From Thermoflexales bacterium (GTDB taxonomy: Bacteria > Chloroflexota > Anaerolineae > Fen-1058): a stretch of 8,202 nt of DNA. The DNA is taken from positions 1 to 8,202 of the forward strand of contig JAFGFO010000379.1 of assembly GCA_016931085.1 (NCBI GenBank), in the 5' to 3' direction. The translations under genes were made by a program, and so were the position numbers. The notes beneath the pieces are model-generated. The model did not search any database. It worked only from the letters and a program-made list of their open reading frames with translations, and was not told where the DNA came from. Every line of letters starts with the position of its first letter. The first letter of the stretch is position 1. Shown piece after piece: positions 1-5,456 of this stretch.

Positions 1-92
1 CCCTTAGGGTTCGTAAAAATATTACTTCCGGCACTTGCCTGTGTTTTTGCCGCAGAATGACGGAGACTATTCTTTTACGGACCCTTAGGGTC
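1..92. repeat. Inverted repeat overlapping the 3' end of cimA
   Basis: An 18-nt left arm (1-18, beginning cccttagggttcg) is the reverse complement of the right arm (73-90, ending acccttaggg) at 16 of 18 positions. Each arm also contains its own near-palindrome; the right one, gacccttagggtc at 80-92, is perfect except for the central base. A smaller nested stem, CGGCA at 29-33 with TGCCG at 48-52, lies in the spacer. The right arm runs through the cimA stop codon and encodes its last residues. The position at the end of the operon fits a transcription terminator or a small palindromic mobile repeat. No T-run follows a stem directly, so a classic intrinsic terminator is not shown. The left arm starts at the first base of the window, so the element may extend further. 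Confidence 0.6.
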
Positions 93-1664
93 TTGCTGGG
101 TTTCAGGTAACAGAGCATATTCCAGGCTGTCGGCCAGGGCTTGCCAACTGGCTTCGATGATGTTGGTCGAGCTGCCCACCGTGCTCCAACTGCGGGCACC
201 GCTGGCGGAGTCGATGAGCACGCGGGTCTGAGCAGACGTGCCTTCCTCACCATCCAGGATACGCACCTTGTAGTCGGTGAGCTGCACCTCGGCCAGGCTG
301 GGATAAAAAGGCAGCAGCGCCTTGCGCACGGCCGCGTCCAGGGCGTTGACCGGGCCGTTGCCGTCGGCGGCAGTGTGCATCACGTGGTCACCTACCTGTA
401 CCTTGACGGTAGCCACGGCCTCCATGCCGCCGCCATTGTCGTGGCTGTCGTGGATCAACACGTGAAAGTCGATCAGCTTGAAAGGCGGCGTGTAACCCGG
501 CTGCAAGCGGCGCATGAGAAGCTCCACCGAGCCTTCGGCGCCTTCGAATTGAAAGCCCTGGCTTTCCAAATTCTTGATCCGCTGCAAGACTTGCCTGGCT
601 TGCTCCGTGCCGCCGGCCAACTCGACGCCAAACTGGCTGGCCTTGTAAGCGATGCTGCTCTTGCCCGCCAGCTCGGAGACGACGATCCGCTGTTGGTTGC
701 CGACCAGGCTGGGGTCGATGTGTTGGTAGCTTTCCGCACACTTGACCATGGCGTCCACGTGTATGCCGCCTTTGTGAGCAAAGGCGCTGTTGCCGACGTA
801 CGGCAAATGTGAGGCAAGCTGCATGTTCGCCAACTCGCTGACGTAGCGGGCCGTTGCGGTCAAGCTGCGCAGTTGCTCGTCGCCGATGCAGTCTATGCCC
901 AGCTTGAGCTTGAGAGCGGGGATGATGGAGCACAAGTTGGCGTTGCCGCAGCGTTCGCCATAGCCGTTGAGCGTACCCTGGACGTGGACAACCCCGGCCT
1001 CTACAGCAATCAGCGAGTTGGCCACGGCGGTTTCGCTATCGTTGTGGGCGTGAATGCCCAAGGGAGTCGTGGTATCTTGCTGTACCGCTCGAATGGCTGC
1101 CGCCAACACGCCCGGCAGGCTGCCGCCGTTGGTGTCGCACAGAACCAGCACGCTGGCCCCTGCCTCGGCGGCGGCAGCCAGTGTTTGCATGGCGTAAACC
1201 GGGTCGGCCCGGTAGCCATCGAAAAAGTGCTCGGCGTCGTAAATCACCTCTCGCCCTTTTGACTTGAGATAGCGCACGCTGTCGGCGATCATGCGCAGAT
1301 TTTCCTCCAACGTGGTGCGCAGCACCTCGCGGACGTGCAAGTCCCAGCTTTTGCCAACCAAGGTCACGGCGGCCGTGCCGGCCGTGACCAGCGCCCGGAC
1401 GTTGGCGTCCTCGTCCACTGCCGCACCGGCCCGCCGCGTGCTGCCAAAGGCAGTCACCACGGCCTGGGCCAACTCCAATTCCAGGGCCTGCTCGAAAAAG
1501 GCCATGTCCTTGGGGTTGGAGCCGGGCCAGCCGCCCTCGATATACGAGATGCCCAGCCGGTCCAGTTGGCGGGCGATCTTGAGCTTGTCGTCGACCGAAA
1601 AGGAAATGCCTTCAGCCTGCGCGCCGTCGCGCAGGGTTGTGTCGTACAGTGCTACTTTTGTCAC
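75..1664 (-). CDS. cimA: (R)-citramalate synthase
   Basis: This enzyme condenses acetyl-CoA with pyruvate to (R)-citramalate, the first step of the threonine-independent route to 2-oxobutyrate and isoleucine; it is expected to be cytosolic. The 529-aa protein has the HMGL-like TIM barrel at about residues 4-270. TLRDGAQ (10-16) holds the catalytic Arg and metal-binding Asp, HAHND (205-209) the metal-binding His pair, and GERCGNANL (236-244) and GNSAFAHKGGIH (291-302) follow. A LeuA-type dimer/regulatory domain occupies roughly 390-520, so feedback inhibition (by isoleucine in characterised relatives) is likely. IEGGWPGSNPKD (42-53) and EHFFDGY (145-151) are typical of long citramalate synthases, where LeuA has an EDAGR-type motif; the leuA in this window has exactly that. 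The start is GTG, preceded by AGGAGG. The last residues (DPKGP) are encoded by a repeat arm. A LeuA or homocitrate synthase paralogue is the alternative but fits less well. Confidence 0.93.
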   Translation of the reverse strand: MTKVALYDTTLRDGAQAEGISFSVDDKLKIARQLDRLGISYIEGGWPGSNPKDMAFFEQALELELAQAVVTAFGSTRRAGAAVDEDANVRALVTAGTAAVTLVGKSWDLHVREVLRTTLEENLRMIADSVRYLKSKGREVIYDAEHFFDGYRADPVYAMQTLAAAAEAGASVLVLCDTNGGSLPGVLAAAIRAVQQDTTTPLGIHAHNDSETAVANSLIAVEAGVVHVQGTLNGYGERCGNANLCSIIPALKLKLGIDCIGDEQLRSLTATARYVSELANMQLASHLPYVGNSAFAHKGGIHVDAMVKCAESYQHIDPSLVGNQQRIVVSELAGKSSIAYKASQFGVELAGGTEQARQVLQRIKNLESQGFQFEGAEGSVELLMRRLQPGYTPPFKLIDFHVLIHDSHDNGGGMEAVATVKVQVGDHVMHTAADGNGPVNALDAAVRKALLPFYPSLAEVQLTDYKVRILDGEEGTSAQTRVLIDSASGARSWSTVGSSTNIIEASWQALADSLEYALLPETQQDPKGP

Positions 1665-1674
1665 GCAACCTCCT
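1662..1674 (-). promoter_or_regulatory. Shine-Dalgarno and GTG start of cimA
   Basis: On the minus strand AGGAGG (1669-1674) lies 4 nt before a GTG codon (1662-1664). The protein then begins MTKVALYDTTLRDG, exactly where this family normally starts. No in-frame ATG gives a better start, so GTG is chosen. The spacing is on the short side. Confidence 0.75.
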
Positions 1675-1687
1675 GTTTCGAAAATAG

Positions 1688-1736
1688 ACCCCCCTCACCC
1701 CAACCCTCTCCCCCCGAAACGGGTGGAGAGGGGGAG
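1688..1736. repeat. 49-bp C-rich palindromic repeat, copy 1 (leuB-cimA gap)
   Basis: This 49-bp stretch is identical to 6742-6790 and has the same orientation relative to the genes. Its core folds into a hairpin: CCCTCTCC (1704-1711) pairs with GGAGAGGG (1725-1732), followed by CCCG (1713-1716) with CGGG (1720-1723) around an AAA loop and one mismatch. It fills about half of the 102-bp gap between the leuB stop and the cimA start. Its G-rich end (minus strand) stops about 14 nt before the cimA Shine-Dalgarno. It resembles the dispersed palindromic intergenic repeats of many bacteria. A hairpin here could attenuate transcription or stabilise the upstream mRNA, which is inference. Confidence 0.85.
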
Positions 1737-1766
1737 GACCTCCATCGTTGGTGTAGAACGTATGCA

Positions 1767-2840
1767 TCACCCGATTCTTTCCGCCACCAGGTCACCCATC
1801 TCGCGGGTGCCCACAAGCTGGCTGCCCTCCTCGCAGATGTCCTTGGTGCGGTAGCCGTCTTCGAGCACGGCCTGCACGGCGTCCTCGATAGCCTGGGCCT
1901 CCGTGTCCAGGTGCAGTGAGTAACGCAGCAGCATCGCGCCGCTGAGGATGGTGGCGATCGGGTTAACCACATTCTGGCCGGTGTACTTGGGCGCCGAGCC
2001 ATGAATCGGCTCATACAAGCCAGGCCCCTTGGCACCAATCGCGCCCGAGGGCAGCATACCCATCGAGCCAACGATCATCGAGGCCTCGTCGGTCAGGATG
2101 TCGCCAAAGGTATTTTCGGTCACCATCACGTCAAACACGGCCGGATAACGCACCAGTCGCATGGAGGCGATGTCCACGAACATGGACTCGAACTCGACGT
2201 CGGGGTACTCAGCAGACAGGCGAGTAGCCACCTCACGCCACAGGCGCGAGCTTTCCAGCACGTTGGCCTTGTCCACCGAGGTGACCTTCTTGCGCCGCTG
2301 GCGGGCCAGATCGAAGGCCACGCGCACGATGCGCTCGACCTCGGCGGCGGTGTAAAACATGGTGTCGTAGGCGGCTTCCACGCCGTCGACGAGCTTGCGG
2401 CCCTTCTCGCCAAAGTACAACCCGCTGGTCAGCTCGCGCACCACCAGCAGGTCTACATCCTTGATCACCTCGGGCTTGATGGTCGAAGCGTGCAGCAGTT
2501 GGGGGTACAGCTTGACCGGGCGCAAGTTGGCAAAGACCTGCATGCCCTTGCGCAGGCCCAGCAGGCCTTGTTCCGGGCGCACCTTGGCGCGCGGGTCGTT
2601 GTCGAAGCGGGGGTGGCCCACCGCGCCCATCAGGACGCTGTCGCTGGCCAGGCACTTTTCCAGCGTGGCGGCCGGCAGCGGCTCGCCGGTAGCGTCGATG
2701 GCGGCGCCGCCGATCAGGGCCTCCTCGAACTCAAAGCTATGCCCATAGACCTGGGCCACCTTGTTGAGGGCCTTGAGGGCCTCGGCTACAACGTCCGGGC
2801 CAATGCCGTCTCCAGGTAATGTGACGATTTTTGCTTTCAT
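1767..2840 (-). CDS. leuB: 3-isopropylmalate dehydrogenase with an unusual coenzyme loop
   Basis: LeuB oxidatively decarboxylates 3-isopropylmalate to 2-oxoisocaproate in leucine synthesis. In organisms with CimA it also acts on 3-methylmalate to give 2-oxobutyrate. The 357-aa length is normal. GDGIGP is at 10-15. The substrate pocket is the isopropylmalate type: PEQGLLGLR (89-97, with E90, L93, L94), R107, R135 and V194. Catalytic Y142 and K191 and metal ligands D223, D247 and D251 are all present. The adenosine-binding loop, GSAPKYTGQNVVNP (281-294), has K285, Y286 and V292, as in NADP-dependent isocitrate dehydrogenase; NAD-dependent LeuB normally has Asp-Ile and Ala there. The ATG start is preceded by AAGGAG (2853-2858) with a 12-nt spacer. 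It lies 66 nt beyond the acetyltransferase stop, across a palindromic repeat. Isopropylmalate dehydrogenase identity is strong; coenzyme choice is open. Confidence 0.95.
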   Translation of the reverse strand: MKAKIVTLPGDGIGPDVVAEALKALNKVAQVYGHSFEFEEALIGGAAIDATGEPLPAATLEKCLASDSVLMGAVGHPRFDNDPRAKVRPEQGLLGLRKGMQVFANLRPVKLYPQLLHASTIKPEVIKDVDLLVVRELTSGLYFGEKGRKLVDGVEAAYDTMFYTAAEVERIVRVAFDLARQRRKKVTSVDKANVLESSRLWREVATRLSAEYPDVEFESMFVDIASMRLVRYPAVFDVMVTENTFGDILTDEASMIVGSMGMLPSGAIGAKGPGLYEPIHGSAPKYTGQNVVNPIATILSGAMLLRYSLHLDTEAQAIEDAVQAVLEDGYRTKDICEEGSQLVGTREMGDLVAERIG

Positions 2841-2874
2841 TGTTTGCTTCTTCTCCTTACAAGATTTTTTACCA

Positions 2875-2928
2875 CGAAGGGCACAAAGAACACAACGGAG
2901 ATTTTCCTAGTGCTCCTGGTGTCCTTCG
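2875..2928. repeat. Inverted repeat spanning the acetyltransferase stop codon
   Basis: The left arm CGAAGGGCACAAAGAACAC (2875-2893) matches the reverse complement of the right arm (2910-2928) at 15 of 19 positions, with a 16-nt spacer. The arms are built from CGAAGG-xCAC units, as in dispersed repeats seen in many environmental bacterial genomes (general recollection, not searched here). The right arm lies inside the acetyltransferase gene and encodes its last six residues; the stop codon (2907-2909) is in the spacer. The left arm sits in the gap before leuB. An A-run rather than a T-run follows in the transcription direction, so this is not a clear terminator. Confidence 0.6.
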
Positions 2929-3410
2929 CTGATTTTCTCGGCCAGGACCACCGAGGTCTCGACCTGGCGGTCCGGAATCGACCAGTACTTTTTCAGCAGC
3001 CGGTTCTTTTCTTCCTGCGAGACCAACTGGAAGCCATGCTTTTCGTAAAAGCGGATGGCCCAGGTGGCGTCTGCCCACGTCCCGATCAGCACTGGCCTCC
3101 TCGTCTGCCGGCGCAGGTGAGCCAGCAACTTGCCGCCGATGCCTTGCTTGCGCTGCCTGGTGCGGACGTAGGCGTGCCGGATGAGAGTTACGTCCTGGAC
3201 GTCCTGGATGCCCATCATGCCAAGCAGGTAACCGTCTTCCTCATAGCCCCAAAAGGCGACCCCGGCATCTATCTCGTGCCGCAGCTCGTCGCGGGGCATG
3301 TAAGGCTCGTGCCAGCGATCCTGGGGGATCACGCCCTTGTAGGCTTGGGCCGCGTCGTTGACGATTTCATACATAGCCTCAAAATCGGCCTCTTGACATT
3401 GGCGAATCAC
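2907..3410 (-). CDS. GNAT-family N-acetyltransferase, substrate unknown
   Basis: This 167-aa protein is a single-domain GNAT acetyltransferase that should transfer an acetyl group from acetyl-CoA to an amine; the substrate cannot be told from sequence. The acetyl-CoA pyrophosphate loop is R87-K-Q-G90-I-G92 inside YVRTRQRKQGIGGKLL (81-96). WAIRFYEKHGF (117-127) is the usual late GNAT helix-strand. The start is GTG (3408-3410), overlapping the upstream methyltransferase stop by 4 nt (GTGA). It is preceded by GGAGG (3420-3424) with a 9-nt spacer, so translation is probably coupled. The C-terminal residues SEGHQEH are encoded by the arm of an inverted repeat and are probably not part of the ancestral fold. 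It is the third gene of a cassette lying between leuD and leuB. Confidence 0.88.
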   Translation of the reverse strand: MIRQCQEADFEAMYEIVNDAAQAYKGVIPQDRWHEPYMPRDELRHEIDAGVAFWGYEEDGYLLGMMGIQDVQDVTLIRHAYVRTRQRKQGIGGKLLAHLRRQTRRPVLIGTWADATWAIRFYEKHGFQLVSQEEKNRLLKKYWSIPDRQVETSVVLAEKISEGHQEH

Positions 3411-4090
3411 GGTTTATTTCCTCCATACACCGCATAGTTATAATACTTCCACACCACGTCCACGCCTGCGAAGCCGGTCTCGGCCAACCACGCCAGTTGA
3501 TCGCTCAGCCGGGCCGGGCGATCTTCCGCGCGATACTTGGGCAGCCACTTGGTCTCGATCTCTTCGTCAGATACCTTCTGCCGCATAAACGCCCGCCACT
3601 TGTCCATGTACATGTCCTGGAGCGCGGCGCTGGAGCCTAACACGACGTCCGCGTTGTAAAAGACGCCGCCGGGCGCCAGGGTGTCGTAAACCTTGCGGTA
3701 AAAGCCTCGCTTATCCTGATCGCTCACCAGGTGGTGCAGCGCCAGCGACGAGACGACGACGTCGTATTCCTGGTCAAATTCCAGGTGGTTAAAGTCGCCC
3801 GGAATATAGCGAATGTGTGGGTAGTCCGCCAGCTTGGCGCGCGCCATCCCCAGCATATTCTCTGCCAGATCTACACAACTCATACGCGCACGCGGGAAAG
3901 CCTCCAGCACGCGCCGCGCGACCGTCCCGGTGCCGCAGCCCAGGTCGATGGCGCGGATTGGGGCAGCAGCCTCGAACGGGATGGCCGAGATCAGGGCTTC
4001 TATCATGTACGGATAGTGTGGGATGATCCTCAGGATGATCCCATCGTATTCTCGCGCTTCTTCCTCAAAGTGCTGCTTGACCTTGTCCAT
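3407..4090 (-). CDS. Class I SAM-dependent methyltransferase (second of a pair)
   Basis: This 227-aa protein has a Rossmann-type methyltransferase fold. Motif I is DLGCGTG (49-55), the acidic ribose-binding residue is in VDLAENML (73-80), GDF (98-100) is near the adenine-binding motif, and YDVVVSSLALHHL (109-121) is motif IV. The N-terminal HFEEEAREYD...IPHYP pattern and overall layout recall the CmoA-like methyltransferase group, but nothing identifies the acceptor. It ends in WKYYNYAVYGG (214-224), a tail closely matched by the preceding methyltransferase. The ATG lies 6 nt after that gene's stop. Upstream GGGGGGA is a weak ribosome-binding site, so coupling to the previous gene is likely. 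Its own stop overlaps the acetyltransferase GTG. Its role in or beside leucine synthesis is unknown. Confidence 0.87.
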   Translation of the reverse strand: MDKVKQHFEEEAREYDGIILRIIPHYPYMIEALISAIPFEAAAPIRAIDLGCGTGTVARRVLEAFPRARMSCVDLAENMLGMARAKLADYPHIRYIPGDFNHLEFDQEYDVVVSSLALHHLVSDQDKRGFYRKVYDTLAPGGVFYNADVVLGSSAALQDMYMDKWRAFMRQKVSDEEIETKWLPKYRAEDRPARLSDQLAWLAETGFAGVDVVWKYYNYAVYGGNKP

Positions 4091-4096
4091 GTGCGT

Positions 4097-4822
4097 TTAC
4101 TTGGTCCCCCCGAACACGGCAAACAGACCGTATTTATAGAAACAGTCCACGTCTCTGAATCCAATCTGGCCAAGCAACTGCATCTGATCGAACAAGGTGC
4201 TGAGCTTGTTCTCGGCCTTGGCCCTGCACGCAGAAGGCACATCATCGTATTGACCGACGTCGCCCAGCTTGTGCTTGTGGAGCATCTCGTTCATCCAGTC
4301 GGCCCACATCCTGAGCTGCCATCGCTCGCTTCGCTCCGAAGTAGGCAAGACAGGGTCTATGTCGATAAACAACCCGCCATACTTGAGCTCGCGAAACAAC
4401 CTGGCATACATGCGCGATTTGCCCAGCCAGTCCAGGTGGTGGATGGCGTTGGCGGAAAAGATGAAATCATATTTCTGGTCGTCCACCGGCGAATCGAGAT
4501 ACTCTTCAAAGCTTTGATGGATGAACGTGACGCGATCATCGCCCAGCTTTTGCCTGGCTTTTTCCAGCATGTCGGGCGAGCCATCCAGGAGATAAAACGC
4601 GTTGTCGGGATACAGCTCGCGCACGCGTTCTGTGATCACGCCGTCGCCGCAGCCCAGATCCAGCACATGGAGGCCCTGAGCCGGCTCGAAATGATAGCGA
4701 AAGAGATCGAGCAAAAGCGCGATCATCCGCTGTCTTTCGACGATGATGACGTCGGCCGAAGAGACATAAAAGTCCACTTGCTTGGCGCCTGTGAGCCACG
4801 TATTGGATAGGTCTGTTTGCAT
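4097..4822 (-). CDS. Class I SAM-dependent methyltransferase (first of a pair)
   Basis: This 241-aa protein has the class I methyltransferase core: VLDLGCGDG (53-61) as the SAM-binding loop, LLDGSPDMLEKAR (78-90) with the ribose-binding Asp, and YDFIFSANAIHHLDWL (118-133) as motif IV. The C-terminal part (about 160-225) is rich in Trp, Met and charged residues and may cover the substrate site. The tail YKYGLFAVFGG (229-239) matches that of the next methyltransferase, so the two are distant paralogues or members of one family. The ATG is preceded by AAAGG at a plausible distance. The gene follows leuD across a 136-bp gap filled by a large palindromic repeat, and it opens the three-gene cassette. 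The substrate is unknown; a small-molecule or tRNA acceptor are both possible. Confidence 0.87.
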   Translation of the reverse strand: MQTDLSNTWLTGAKQVDFYVSSADVIIVERQRMIALLLDLFRYHFEPAQGLHVLDLGCGDGVITERVRELYPDNAFYLLDGSPDMLEKARQKLGDDRVTFIHQSFEEYLDSPVDDQKYDFIFSANAIHHLDWLGKSRMYARLFRELKYGGLFIDIDPVLPTSERSERWQLRMWADWMNEMLHKHKLGDVGQYDDVPSACRAKAENKLSTLFDQMQLLGQIGFRDVDCFYKYGLFAVFGGTK

Positions 4823-4855
4823 CGCTTGCCTTTGACTGCGTGTAACTATTCAGGC

Positions 4856-4950
4856 CACAGAGATACACTGAGTAAACAGAGCTTCACAGAGAAGATTTGG
4901 CTTCTATAAATCCTCTGTGCATCTCTGTGTGTCCTCTGTGAGACTCTGTG
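4856..4950. repeat. CACAGAG-type quasi-palindrome between leuD and the methyltransferases
   Basis: The left arm (4856-4891) is built on CACAGAG-type units and the right arm (4913-4950) on the complementary CTCTGTG, with a 21-nt loop. Read as a reverse complement, the right arm aligns with the left over its full length with scattered mismatches and a 2-nt length difference. Five or more CACAGAG/CTCTGTG-like units can be seen. The element fills most of the 136-bp gap after leuD. In RNA the arms could form a long imperfect hairpin. I see no T-run that would make it an intrinsic terminator. No other gene or RNA is visible in this gap. Confidence 0.75.
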
Positions 4951-4958
4951 TAACAAGA

Positions 4959-5456
4959 TTATCTCGCTTGTAATCGCTCTCGCGTATAGGGCACCAGTCC
5001 GCCGGCCTGGACGATCTTCATCACAAATTCGGGCAGCGGCGCGGTCTGGTAGCTGCGCCCGGTGCGTGCGTTGGTGATGAGGCCGGCTTGCAGGTCGACT
5101 GTCAAGGTATCGCCTTTCTCAGTTTCCTGCACGGCCTGGGAACATTCCAGGATCGGCAGAGCGGTGTTGATCGCGCTGCGGTAAAAGATGCGGGCAAAGC
5201 TCTTGGCCACGACGCAGGCCACGCCCGCGCCTTTGAGCGCCAGCGGCGCGTGCTCGCGCGACGAACCGCAGCCAAAGTTCTCCCCGCCTATCACAATGTC
5301 GCCGGCCTGGACGAGGGCAGCAAAGCTCGCGTCGATGTCTTCCATACAGTGTGGTGCCAGTTCTTCGGGCAAGGACATGTTGAGATAGCGCGCCGGGATG
5401 ATGGCGTCAGTGTCCACATTGTCGCCATATTTCCATACTTGGCCTGTGAGTTTCAT
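4959..5456 (-). CDS. leuD: 3-isopropylmalate dehydratase, small subunit
   Basis: LeuD is the swivelling small subunit that pairs with LeuC to isomerise 2-isopropylmalate to 3-isopropylmalate; the same complex commonly handles citramalate. The 165-aa protein is the short, archaeal-type LeuD (the E. coli form is about 200 aa). NVDTDAIIPARYLN (13-26) contains the substrate-discriminating loop. YLN here, and not the YLR of homoaconitase small subunits, supports isopropylmalate-type substrates. GGENFGCGSSREHA (57-70) is the family signature. The ATG at 5454-5456 is chosen because AAGGAGGT sits just upstream and the protein starts MKLTGQVWKYGDNVDTD, as the family does. The open frame continues further upstream, but only as overlap with leuC. 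Start and leuC stop overlap in ATGA, so the two subunits should be translated in balance. Confidence 0.95.
   Translation of the reverse strand: MKLTGQVWKYGDNVDTDAIIPARYLNMSLPEELAPHCMEDIDASFAALVQAGDIVIGGENFGCGSSREHAPLALKGAGVACVVAKSFARIFYRSAINTALPILECSQAVQETEKGDTLTVDLQAGLITNARTGRSYQTAPLPEFVMKIVQAGGLVPYTRERLQAR

Noticed and set aside
1689..1740. Intrinsic terminator after leuB
   Set aside because: The hairpin is strong, but no T-run follows it on the transcribed strand. The same element also precedes leuC in the middle of the operon.
2001..2819. 272-codon plus-strand open frame opposite leuB
   Set aside because: It has no recognisable domain, and the opposite strand encodes a complete LeuB with all catalytic residues.
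3731..4810. 359-codon plus-strand open frame spanning both methyltransferases
   Set aside because: It crosses two well-formed genes and their ribosome-binding region on the other strand and has no motif of its own.
4892..4912. Promoter for the methyltransferase cassette (TATAGA-like stretch in the repeat loop, minus strand)
   Set aside because: A single AT-rich hexamer with no convincing -35 partner inside a repeat is not enough to call a promoter.
4856..4950. CRISPR array (repeated CACAGAG units)
   Set aside because: The units are only about 7 nt, irregularly spaced and arranged as a palindrome. There are no spacers of constant length and no cas genes.
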